Part shown: one piece after another, positions 24,669-32,138 of the stretch | Position numbering within the stretch: position 1 is the stretch's first letter | Layout of the letters: each line of letters starts with the position of its first letter | NCBI RefSeq assembly: GCF_030116705.1 | Contig: NZ_JAOTIK010000002.1 | Coordinates: forward strand, 868,001-932,000 | DNA length: 64,000 nt | Reading direction: 5' to 3' | Source: Streptomyces sp. ML-6 | GTDB taxonomy: Bacteria > Actinomycetota > Actinomycetes > Streptomycetales > Streptomycetaceae | The notes under the pieces: model-generated | Database searches by the model: none | What the model saw: only the letters and a program-made list of their open reading frames with translations | Told to the model about the DNA's origin: nothing | Program-made: the position numbers and the translations under genes

Positions 24669-25020
24669 CCGTCAGAACTTTGCCAGTGCTTCAGTGCCCC
24701 GGCACCTGGCGCGCGGTGGGCTGGGGTTCGGAGCCCTGGCCGGTTCGGTCCTGCTCATCCCGGCGGTCGGACCGGCCGCACTCCTGCTCGTGCCGGTGGG
24801 GCTGCTCGTCCTGCGCGGATGCCCCATGTGCTGGACGATCGGGTTGCTGCAGACCATCTCGAAGGGGCGGCTGCGACGGTCGTGCGTGGACGGCCGCTGC
24901 GAGCTGTCCGTCGCCCGGCCCGCCGGGTCCGCCCGGTCGTACGGGGACGGCGTCGTGCGGCTCCGGGCACCGGAACCGGACGGCGTACCGCCTCGCGAAC
25001 CCGTCGCACCGGGCCGGTAG
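24661..25020 (+). CDS. Small membrane protein with CPMC motif, coupled to the sigma factor
   Basis: A 119-residue protein overlapping the sigma gene by 8 bp. Two hydrophobic segments (about residues 20-38 and 40-55) are followed by RGCPMCWTIGLLQTI and an Arg/Cys-containing cytoplasmic tail (RRSCVDGRCELS). The CPMCWT layout resembles small DUF2892/YgaP-transmembrane-like proteins. Four cysteines in two pairs suggest a redox or metal site. Operon position makes it a candidate anti-sigma partner, but no ZAS-type H-CC motif is present. Confidence 0.6.
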   Translation: MTDRQNFASASVPRHLARGGLGFGALAGSVLLIPAVGPAALLLVPVGLLVLRGCPMCWTIGLLQTISKGRLRRSCVDGRCELSVARPAGSARSYGDGVVRLRAPEPDGVPPREPVAPGR

Positions 25021-25110
25021 GCGACGAACCGGCCACCCGCGCCACGACGCCGCTCATGGCGCGGTGCCGTCAGCCCGGTGCCCTCCGCCCGGTGTCGCGC
25101 CGGAAGCCGT

Positions 25111-25140
25111 CGGCCCTTCCGAACCGGGTCGGAAGGGCCG
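25111..25140. terminator. Bidirectional hairpin terminator
   Basis: A perfect 12-bp stem CGGCCCTTCCGA / TCGGAAGGGCCG with a 6-nt loop, between the convergent sigma operon (ends 25020) and the minus-strand gene ending at 25180. Confidence 0.75.
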
Positions 25141-25179
25141 GGCCGCCGTCGTGCGCCCGCCGGGATCACGGGACGGTCC

Positions 25180-25536
25180 TCAGGCCGCGGCCCAGGGAAC
25201 GCGGCAGACGTGGGGCGCCGTGCCCGCCGGGCACAACGTCCTGATCACCGTCCTGCGGATCACCCGCCAGGTCCGCAGGGAGCACACCAGGCGGACGCGC
25301 AGCTCGACCGCCTCCCGCGCACCCCTGTCCAGGCCGGGGTTCTCCCAGTCCCACTGCTCCGTCAGGTGGTCGTACGCGTCGGCGGTCGTCAGCCCGCTCC
25401 CGGGAAGCTCGTGAACCACCGCCCTGTCCACGATCCGGGCGCTCCGGGAACCCACGGCCGCGTCGACGAGCCCCTGGACCCATGCCAGCCCCTGCTCGTC
25501 CGCGTACAGACCGAATCTCAGGGCGCGTGTCCTCAT
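25180..25536 (-). CDS. Hypothetical protein
   Basis: A 118-residue soluble protein from the ATG at 25536 (MRTRALRFGLYADEQGLAWV), mostly helical by eye (VVHELPGSG, AYDHLTEQWDWENPG, REAVELRVRLVCSLRTWRVIRR). The same frame opens upstream to 25659, but the extra 41 residues contain A/T-rich promoter-like DNA and an Asn/Asp/Glu-rich stretch, so the shorter form is preferred. No family recognised. Confidence 0.5.
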   Translation of the reverse strand: MRTRALRFGLYADEQGLAWVQGLVDAAVGSRSARIVDRAVVHELPGSGLTTADAYDHLTEQWDWENPGLDRGAREAVELRVRLVCSLRTWRVIRRTVIRTLCPAGTAPHVCRVPWAAA

Positions 25537-25700
25537 CGCTTCGACGTCCTCGTTCCCGTTCGTGTCGGTGTTCTCGTCGTGCCGGCCGTCTTTCCGATGC
25601 GTACCGTAACCGGTGGGGCGCGAGGGGAACGATCCGTACGGCCACGATTCACGTTCCATGTGCGTATGGGGGGATTACATGTCGAACGAGGAAGGATCTA

Positions 25701-26360
25701 ATGTCCTCACTCGTGACCGAACTCTCCTCGTACCTGAACACGACCGCGGACGCCTACGACGCCGTGGCCGTCCCCTACGCCGAACTCGTCCGTGATTCGC
25801 TCGACGTCCTCCCGCTGGACCGCTCGTTCCTCGCCACGTTCGCCGAACTCGTGACGACCGCGGGCGGCGGACCCGTCGTCGAGCTGGGGTGCGGCCCCGG
25901 GTACCTCACCGCGCACCTGCGGGACTCGGGGCTGGACGTCTCCGGCATCGACCTGTCGCCGGTGATGATCGACCTCGCCCGCGAGACGTACCCGGACCTG
26001 CGGTTCGAGGTCGGCTCCATGGACGCCCTGGACCTGGCCGACGGAACGTTGAACGCCGTCGTGTCCTGGTACTCGCTCATCCACACCCCGCCGCGGGACG
26101 TGCCCCCGTACTTCGCCGAGTTCCGCCGGGTGCTCGCGCCCGGCGGCCACCTCCTGCTGGGCTTCTTCGAGTCGGAGGGCGAACCGGTCACGGCGTTCGA
26201 CCACAAGGTGACGACGGCCTACCGGTGGCCGCTCGACGACCTCGCGGCGATGGCCCGCGAAGCCGGATTCGTCGAGATCGGCCGGATGCTGCGCGAACCG
26301 CAGGAGGGGGAGCGGTTCCGCCGGGGTCATCTGCTGATGCGCCGGGCAGAACAGGGCTGA
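25701..26360 (+). CDS. SAM-dependent methyltransferase (class I)
   Basis: A 219-residue Rossmann methyltransferase with motif I VVELGCGPGYLTAHL (about residues 55-70), the acidic ribose-binding residue in DVSGIDLSPVMIDLA, a motif II-like WYSLIHTPPRD and a post-motif LAPGGHLLLGFF. The ATG at 25701 follows GAGGAAGG. It stands alone between two convergent terminator regions. The N-terminal segment TADAYDAVAVPYAELV is typical of small-molecule methyltransferases in Streptomyces. The substrate is unknown. Confidence 0.85.
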   Translation: MSSLVTELSSYLNTTADAYDAVAVPYAELVRDSLDVLPLDRSFLATFAELVTTAGGGPVVELGCGPGYLTAHLRDSGLDVSGIDLSPVMIDLARETYPDLRFEVGSMDALDLADGTLNAVVSWYSLIHTPPRDVPPYFAEFRRVLAPGGHLLLGFFESEGEPVTAFDHKVTTAYRWPLDDLAAMAREAGFVEIGRMLREPQEGERFRRGHLLMRRAEQG

Positions 26361-26390
26361 CGACCACCTGCACCCGGCCCGGTGGCCCTT

Positions 26391-26438
26391 CCGCCGGACC
26401 CCGTGCGGGGTTCCCGCCCCGCGTGCAGGGTCCGGCGG
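26391..26438. terminator. Nested hairpin terminator between convergent genes
   Basis: Outer stem CCGCCGGACCC (26391-26401) with GGGTCCGGCGG (26428-26438), and an inner GCGGGG/CCCCGC stem. It separates the methyltransferase gene from the converging DUF7822-like gene. Confidence 0.7.
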
Positions 26439-26481
26439 GTCATCTGCCGGGTCCCATGGCTGGGGTACGACCCCGCTCCGG

Positions 26482-27021
26482 TCACCTTTCGGGGAACGAG
26501 AAGTAGAGCGCGTCGCTGTAGAAAGAAGCGAAGTGGTCCCGCCAGTCCTTCCGGACGGAGGCGAGCCACGCGTCGTCATTCCCGGCGATCGCGGCCTCGG
26601 CACGGGCAACGGCGTCGGGTATCTCGTGGGTGACCAGGTACTCCACCGATTCCTCGGGATCCTCGCCCTCCTGGAGCGAGACGATCTCCCCCGTCTCCAG
26701 GACGAAGAACTGATCCCGCTGCTCCTCCAGGTGGGCCGTGGTCCTGGCAACGCACTCGGTGAACTCGCTGTCTCCCTCGAGCCCCTGCCCGACCACACGC
26801 AGGAGGTCGCCGAGCAGGGTGGCGCCGCCGTCGAAGTCCGCGGCGATGCCGATGCGCAGGTTCCAGATCATGGACGGGACCCTGGTCGTCCCACGCCCGA
26901 CGAGCAGTTGGTGCGCCAGCGGGATGCTCCAGTTGTGCTCGGAGATGCACCGGATCTTCTTCGGGTTCGAGTCCGGGTCCGGCGGCGTGCTCGTGGAGTA
27001 GAGGTAAGAACGGTTGGCCAT
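26482..27021 (-). CDS. DUF7822-like protein (MANRSYLYS family)
   Basis: A 179-residue acidic cytosolic protein starting MANRSYLYSTS, a recognisable opening of a common Streptomyces family (DUF7822-type), with EHNWSIPLAHQLLVG and LEEQRDQFFVLETGEI further on. Function is unassigned; genomic neighbourhoods and acidity suggest SUKH-like immunity or regulatory roles in some members. The ATG at 27021 is preferred over a GTG 12 bases upstream. No toxin gene is adjacent. Confidence 0.6.
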   Translation of the reverse strand: MANRSYLYSTSTPPDPDSNPKKIRCISEHNWSIPLAHQLLVGRGTTRVPSMIWNLRIGIAADFDGGATLLGDLLRVVGQGLEGDSEFTECVARTTAHLEEQRDQFFVLETGEIVSLQEGEDPEESVEYLVTHEIPDAVARAEAAIAGNDDAWLASVRKDWRDHFASFYSDALYFSFPER

Positions 27022-27154
27022 GGCAGTGACCATAACCCCAGGGTCCGACAGTCCGGTTCGGCAGTCTGGTCCGGCAGTCCAGAGGGCGCCCGGACGAACC
27101 GCGGCGGGGCGCGGGGGAGTCGGGGCGGACGCCCGGTCGTGTTCGTCCGCTCCG

Positions 27155-27172
27155 TCCCTCCCGTGGGAGGGA
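27155..27172 (-). terminator. Short hairpin at the end of the methyltransferase gene
   Basis: TCCCTCCC-GT-GGGAGGGA just beyond the minus-strand stop at 27182. Upstream at about 27043-27085 three imperfect 13-14-bp copies of TCCGRCAGTCYGG lie in the promoter side of the next gene. Confidence 0.5.
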
Positions 27173-27181
27173 GCAGCCCGT

Positions 27182-27946
27182 TCAGCCGACGGGAACCAGC
27201 GTGAGGTAGGCCAACCCGAGCACTCCCCGGTAGCCCCTCAGCCAGCTTGCCCGGTGCCGGTCGACGCGCTCGCGGGTCTCCTCCGCCAGCGGGTGGTCCG
27301 GGTGGGTGGCCAGCCACTCCTCCACGTCCGACTGGTAGCCGGACTCGAAGTCCTCCCACTCGCCGGCGTCGGCCGTCTCGATCCAGGAGGGCCGGAATCC
27401 GGCGGACACCGCGAGGTCGACGAGTCCGGCCAGGTCCTGGTGCTCGCCGGCATGGGCGCCCGGCCACATCGCGTCGAGTTCGGCAGGGGTGGGGGGACGC
27501 TGCCAGAAGCCCTCGCCGAGCAGGACCCGCCCTCCCGGCGCGACCGTCCGGCGCAGTGCGTCGAGCGCCTCGGTGATGTGCTGCGGGGGTTCCGCCCCGC
27601 TGAGGGCATGACTGGCCCCCAGACACAGGACGAGGTCGGCGGGCCCGTGGTCCGTTTCAGCCGCCGACCCCTCGACGAACTCCACGCGCCCGCCCAGTCC
27701 GCGGGCCTCGGCGTTCGCACGCCCCCGGGCCAGGCTCTCGGCGTCGAGGTCGACCCCGACCCCGGTCGCCCCCGGCACCGCTTCGAGGATTCGGAGCATC
27801 AACTCCCCCCAGCCACAACCGATGTCCAGGATCCGACCGGGTGCCGCCCGGCCGAGCCGGTCGACCGTCCGCGCGGCGCGGGCCTCGGAAAAGGGGCCGT
27901 GGAAGGTGAGCCGCGTCAGGCGCGGGGGAAGATCCGTGTCGGTCAT
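27182..27946 (-). CDS. SAM-dependent methyltransferase (class I)
   Basis: A 254-residue methyltransferase from the ATG at 27946 (MTDTDLPPRLTRLTFHGPF). Motif I is ILDIGCGWGELMLRIL, followed by GVGVDLDAESLARGR and a motif II/III region (DLVLCLGASHALSG, LRRTVAPGGRVLLGEGFW). The C-terminal half has a long acidic/aromatic region (WIETADAGEWEDFESGYQSD) typical of small-molecule methyltransferases in actinobacteria. Monocistronic by appearance. Substrate unknown. Confidence 0.85.
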   Translation of the reverse strand: MTDTDLPPRLTRLTFHGPFSEARAARTVDRLGRAAPGRILDIGCGWGELMLRILEAVPGATGVGVDLDAESLARGRANAEARGLGGRVEFVEGSAAETDHGPADLVLCLGASHALSGAEPPQHITEALDALRRTVAPGGRVLLGEGFWQRPPTPAELDAMWPGAHAGEHQDLAGLVDLAVSAGFRPSWIETADAGEWEDFESGYQSDVEEWLATHPDHPLAEETRERVDRHRASWLRGYRGVLGLAYLTLVPVG

Positions 27947-28112
27947 ACGGTGCACGTTAACGCCGACGGGACCGTCCTGGACATCGAGTTTCGTCCCGGC
28001 GGCCCCGAAGCCGACCGGCTGTCACGACCGACCGTCATGGTCGGTCCTCACGGTCGGTTGCTACGGCTGGTTGCCACGACCGGTCGTCGCCACGGCTCGT
28101 CATGACCGGTCG

Positions 28113-28688
28113 TCACGAACGTTCGTCACGGGCGAGCGCGTGCAGGATCCTGTCGAGTCGGGCCTTCCGGGTGGCCGGGGTGAGCGCCTGCAGCAACGGC
28201 AGGATCAGCTGGTACCGCGCGGTCCTGTCGAGGGCCTCGAACGCCTCGCGTGCCCCGGGATCCGCGTCGAGTGCCGCCGCCAACTCGGGCGGTACCGTCG
28301 CCGTTCGCTGCGACGCGTAGGCCGCCGCCCACCGGCCGTCCTCCTGGGCCCTGCGGACCTCGGCCAGTCCGGCCTCGCGCATCCGGCCCGCCGCCGTCAG
28401 CTTCGCCACCTTGTCCACGTTCACCTGTGACCACAGGCTCCTGGGGCGGCGCGGCACGTACTTCTGCAGGTAGTACTGATCGTCGAACGACTGGCGTTGG
28501 CCGGAGACCCAGCCGTGGCACAGTCCGATGTCGACCATCTCGTCGTCGGTGACCGACGGGATGCCGGACTTCTTCCTGGCCACCTTGATCCACACGCCCT
28601 CATAGCGCGTGCCGTGCTCGGCCAGCCAGCTCTCGAATGCCTCCGCGTCCGCGAACGCGATGACTTCCACCCCATCGATCTCGTCCAT
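28113..28688 (-). CDS. YdeI/OmpD-associated family protein
   Basis: A 191-residue protein with the YdeI family pattern: EVIAFADAEAFESWLAEHG, EGVWIKVARKKSG, DIGLCHGWVSGQRQSFDDQYYLQ, PRRPRSLWSQVN, and a C-terminal bacteriocin-protection region rich in Ala/Leu helices (LQALTPATRKARLDRI). In other bacteria members are linked to antimicrobial-peptide resistance, though a mechanism is not established. The ATG at 28688 is chosen over an upstream in-frame start because it aligns with the family start. The gap 27947-28112 holds many overlapping copies of GACCGGTCGT-like sequence. Confidence 0.8.
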   Translation of the reverse strand: MDEIDGVEVIAFADAEAFESWLAEHGTRYEGVWIKVARKKSGIPSVTDDEMVDIGLCHGWVSGQRQSFDDQYYLQKYVPRRPRSLWSQVNVDKVAKLTAAGRMREAGLAEVRRAQEDGRWAAAYASQRTATVPPELAAALDADPGAREAFEALDRTARYQLILPLLQALTPATRKARLDRILHALARDERS

Positions 28689-28934
28689 GCGGCCGAGGTT
28701 ATCGCCCGACGGCAACAGCAACGCCCTGGTCGGAAGCATCGTCCCGGGTGGAAGCGGCGGCCCCACTCTTCCGTCGCGGCCGGCCGTCGGACAACGGTCT
28801 GGCAGGAAGTTGCCAGGTCGGAAGGCGGTACGGGACGGGGTGGCCGTCAGCTTCGTGCCAACCTTTCGGCCGTCGACGCGGATTCCAACAAGCGTGGTTA
28901 CGCTCCGTCCGAACTTCTAGGAAAGGCAAGGCCA

Positions 28935-29633
28935 TTGCGTAACCGAATGACACTCGCCATCGCGGCGGCGGCCGGTCTGTTCATGCTGTCGGCCGCTCCC
29001 GCAACGGCCGCCCCGCTCGGTGAGGCCTCGACGGGTGCCCGGGCCGGACAGGCGTGCACGGACGTGAAGCTGTCCGGGTCGCTGCCCGTGCCTCCGGCCG
29101 GTACGGCCGTGAAGCAGCAGATCACCATCGGCCCCGACTGCAAGCCGCAGCTGGGCCCGGTGCAGCGGGTGACGAAGGACGGCGCAGGAGCGGCCGAGGT
29201 CTCGGCGAAGACCATCGGTGCCGCCGTCGCCGCGGGCACCCGGCAGGTGAACAGCGCGTCCGAGATGTACGACTGCTGCAACATCCGGATGACCGGCCTC
29301 TACACCACCTCCACCTGGACCACCGACGGCACCAGGATCACCACCGCCTCCACCGACGCCACCCAGCAGTGGAACCGCGAGCCGTGGAACGCCGGCTGGT
29401 CGCTGGTGTCGTCGAGCAAGAACGCCGACTGCCTCGCCGACTGCGCGGTCTCCAACAACGAGGCGCACGCCGCGTTCTCCTACAAGGGGATCTTCGACGT
29501 CTCCGGCGACCGGTACGCCAACACGCACCACTCGTACGTGGAGCTGAAGGCCGACGGCACCGCGAGCTGCCGCTTCGACGTCGAGCTCAAGAACACCTTC
29601 ATCGGCTGGAACTGGCAGCGCAGCTGTCAGTGA
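28935..29633 (+). CDS. Secreted hypothetical protein with signal peptide
   Basis: A 232-residue exported protein. A typical Sec signal peptide at 1-31 (RNRMTLAIAAAAGLFMLSAAP, cleavage after ATA-A) precedes a mature domain with seven cysteines, including the pair in YDCCNIRMTGLYTTSTW and others in NADCLADCAVSN. The TTG at 28935 is preferred because AGGAAAGG lies eight bases upstream; the ATG at 28947 is too far from it. It is followed by a strong terminator. Mature region looks like a beta-rich, disulfide-bonded extracellular protein. No enzyme motif recognised. Confidence 0.7.
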   Translation: MRNRMTLAIAAAAGLFMLSAAPATAAPLGEASTGARAGQACTDVKLSGSLPVPPAGTAVKQQITIGPDCKPQLGPVQRVTKDGAGAAEVSAKTIGAAVAAGTRQVNSASEMYDCCNIRMTGLYTTSTWTTDGTRITTASTDATQQWNREPWNAGWSLVSSSKNADCLADCAVSNNEAHAAFSYKGIFDVSGDRYANTHHSYVELKADGTASCRFDVELKNTFIGWNWQRSCQ

Positions 29634-29644
29634 TCCCACCCCGC

Positions 29645-29682
29645 GACGGGGCCGTGCGGCAGAACTGCCGCACGGCCCCGTC
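29645..29682 (+). terminator. Strong hairpin terminator
   Basis: A perfect 17-bp stem (29645-29661 with 29666-29682) and GAAC loop, 11 bp after the secreted-protein stop. Confidence 0.85.
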
Positions 29683-29875
29683 GTGTCCCCGCACTCGTGT
29701 GCCGGAGCACCGACGCACGGGCGGCGGTACGACTGACGTTCCGCTGAGGCCCACGCCGTCGGCCTCCTGGCCAGTTCACACGACCCGTACCCCGATCGTG
29801 CCCCCGTTCCGTTTCCGTTTCGGCGCCCGGCCCCCAGCCGCGCCCCACACGAAACCCGGGTCCGGAACGCCAGGG

Positions 29876-29903
29876 AGGGTCCGTCGGCAAGCTGACGGAC
29901 CCT
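29876..29903 (-). terminator. Hairpin terminator of the MFS exporter gene
   Basis: AGGGTCCGTC (29876-29885) pairs with GACGGACCCT (29894-29903) across eight bases, 38 bp beyond the minus-strand stop of the MFS gene at 29941. With the hairpin at 29645 it fills the 307-bp gap; no gene is seen there. Confidence 0.65.
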
Positions 29904-29940
29904 CGTGCGGGATCGGGGCCGGCCGGGATCCGGAGACGGG

Positions 29941-31356
29941 TCACACCGTCCGACGGTCGCCCAACGTGACGTACTTCAGTGTGAGCAGGGCGGCCGCACC
30001 GTAACAGATGGCCGTGATGAGGAAAGAGGCCCGCGCTCCCTCGTACCAGCTGTCGGGATTTGTCAGAACGATGCCGACCGCGGCGACACCGACCAGTCCA
30101 CCGAACTGACGGTTCGCGTTGAGCGTCGAACTGGCGATGTTGGCGTGCTTCGGACCCGCGGACTCCATCAGTGCGAAGGTCATGGCCGGCGCGCCGAGAC
30201 CGATACCGAAGTTGGCGATGCCGACGGCCGTGGCCAGCATCCAGTACGGCGTGGAGTCGCTGATGCCGAGGAGCGCCGCGGACGCCACGCCCGCGAGGGA
30301 CAGGGCGGCGATCAGCAGTCGACGCGCGCCCCAGCGGGGGCTGTACCGGGCGAATACCAGGTTGCCGACCAGCGGGCCGACCATCATGGGCAGCATCTGG
30401 ATTCCTGCCAGGAAAGGTGAGACTCCTCGCGCGTTCTGCAGAAAGAGACCGAGCATGAAGATCCCTCCCATGAGTCCGAAATTGATGAGGAATCCGACGA
30501 GATTGGATGCGGTGAAGCAGGAATTACGGAAGAGCTCCAGCGGAACGATGGGCTTTGAGCTGCGGCGCTGTTGTACCACCAGCGTGACGAGAAACACCAC
30601 GGCTGCTGCACCGGACAGGAGAACGGGGACCGACGACCAGCCGAGGGAGGGCCCCTCGATCAGCGTGAAGGACAGCGCCACGAGCCCGAGAACTCCCAAG
30701 GCGTTGCCCAGGACTCGGGGCCGGACGTGCTGTGCCGGGATCTCGGCGACATATCGTCTGGCCAAAAGGATTCCCGCGATACCGATCGGCAGGTTGAGCA
30801 TGAAGATGCTGCGCCAGCCGAGCGTGCCGACCAGGACACCCCCGATCACCGGTCCCAGCGCCGTGAACGTGGACACGATCGCCGTCCACAGACCCACCAT
30901 GCGGGTCCGCATCTTGGGATCGGGGAAGGAGCTCGTGAGCAGCGTCAGTGAGGCCGGCATGAACAGGGCGGCTCCCACTCCCTGCACCATTCTCGAGATG
31001 ATCAGTGCCGGACCGTTCGAGGACAACCCGCACGCGGCTGATGCCACTACGAATACCGCCATGCCGAGAAGATAGATCTTCTTGGCGCCGTAGCTGTTTG
31101 CCAGCGAACCAGCGAGGAGCAGCAACGAAGCAAAGGTCAGAACATATCCGTCGATCACCCAAGTGAGTTCGGAGAATCTCAGGTGCAACAAATCCTGGAT
31201 CTTCGTGCCGGCGATATTTATGACGGTGGCGTCGACCGTCGCCATGACGAACCCGGCCGCGAGAGCGGCCAGCTTCAGACCGGGCCCACCGCCCGGATCA
31301 GATTTCCGGCCGACCGAGTCTCCAGTGACCTGGGTGCTCGCCGCATCGCTGGACAT
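29941..31356 (-). CDS. MFS exporter (DHA2 family), probable cluster 2 efflux pump
   Basis: A 471-residue, 14-helix transporter: GFVMATVDATVINIA in helix 1, GSLANSYGAKKIYL for motif A, RMVGLWTAIVSTFTALGPVIGG for motif C. The ATG at 31356 has GGAGACC upstream. Its DNA is less GC-rich than the flanking housekeeping genes and similar to the asnB-like gene of cluster 2. As the outermost gene on this side it is the natural exporter of the thiotetronate-type product. It could also be an unrelated neighbour, since 780 bp separate it from the next gene. Confidence 0.82.
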   Translation of the reverse strand: MSSDAASTQVTGDSVGRKSDPGGGPGLKLAALAAGFVMATVDATVINIAGTKIQDLLHLRFSELTWVIDGYVLTFASLLLLAGSLANSYGAKKIYLLGMAVFVVASAACGLSSNGPALIISRMVQGVGAALFMPASLTLLTSSFPDPKMRTRMVGLWTAIVSTFTALGPVIGGVLVGTLGWRSIFMLNLPIGIAGILLARRYVAEIPAQHVRPRVLGNALGVLGLVALSFTLIEGPSLGWSSVPVLLSGAAAVVFLVTLVVQQRRSSKPIVPLELFRNSCFTASNLVGFLINFGLMGGIFMLGLFLQNARGVSPFLAGIQMLPMMVGPLVGNLVFARYSPRWGARRLLIAALSLAGVASAALLGISDSTPYWMLATAVGIANFGIGLGAPAMTFALMESAGPKHANIASSTLNANRQFGGLVGVAAVGIVLTNPDSWYEGARASFLITAICYGAAALLTLKYVTLGDRRTV

Positions 31357-32138
31357 GGTCTCCTTCTGTCAGATTGATGTCGTCACCTCTTCCGCCCGCC
31401 CGTGCCCGAATTCTCCGCAGGCCGGCTTCGGGATACAGGTGAGGGGAAAAGAGGGCCCTCCGGGTCCATTGGACCATTCTCCGCGAGCCGGCCGATTCCC
31501 ACAGACGTGAATTCGCCATCGTGGACCAGGGGCGGCGGCACGTCGCGAGCACGGTGGTCGCCCGCGCGAGCCGACGGACCGATGCGCGCAGGGAGTGGGA
31601 ACCGGGCGGCCCCGGTCGTCGAAACGAACCCGGTGCCTCGCATCGGTCACGACCCTCCCGGCCAGTCGCGTTTCTTGCAGGTCGTGGGAGCCGAAGGGGC
31701 GCTTGTTCCGCGCTGACCCGGCGTCACCTCGTACGACAGCCGGCCCTCTCGACGTCCGGAACGCCCGGTGTCAGGGCGTGCCAAGTTACATGATCCGTCG
31801 TCAGCTTCCGCGTTTCATGGGAAAGATTTTGTATCCTGCAACCAGAAATATTTAAATTGCAACCATTGCTTTCGTCGTTCCGCCTGCGAAGCGGCTCGGG
31901 CTCGTCGCGTTCCACCGCAGTGGGCTCGCCGGACCGGCCTTCGCCGGCGGTGTCGGCCGCGCAAGGCTCCGTGGCGATGCCGAGATCCGGGTCGACGTCC
32001 GGCTCCGGGACCACGCCCAACTCCAGGCCGATACCGACCCCCCGGACGACCGCAGTGAGTGTCTTCTCCGGTCAAGGAGAAGGCTCGGGCCGGGCCCGGC
32101 CCCGTCAGGGGGCGCAAACCCGGCCCGAGGGCGGCCGG
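31357..32138. other. Long A/T-richer intergenic region, no convincing gene
   Basis: About 780 bp between the MFS start and the end of the amidotransferase gene. The part at about 31800-31870 is unusually A/T-rich and carries two copies of TGCAACCA/T about 23 bp apart. A minus-strand frame (31724-32020) reads an acidic stretch followed by GCNLNISGC, but it lacks a proper start with a ribosome site and I do not call it. The promoter of the MFS gene must lie near 31370-31450. Confidence 0.5.

Noticed and set aside
27960..28110. Clustered GACCGGTCGT-like sequences considered as a CRISPR or iteron array
   Set aside because: Copies are short, overlapping and irregularly spaced, with no constant spacer length and no cas or replication gene; more likely low-complexity DNA or a terminator.
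31724..32020. Minus-strand frame with an acidic stretch and GCNLNISGC, considered as a RiPP precursor
   Set aside because: No start codon with a ribosome site at a sensible position, no modifying enzyme nearby, and the frame continues past the Cys residues into unlikely sequence.
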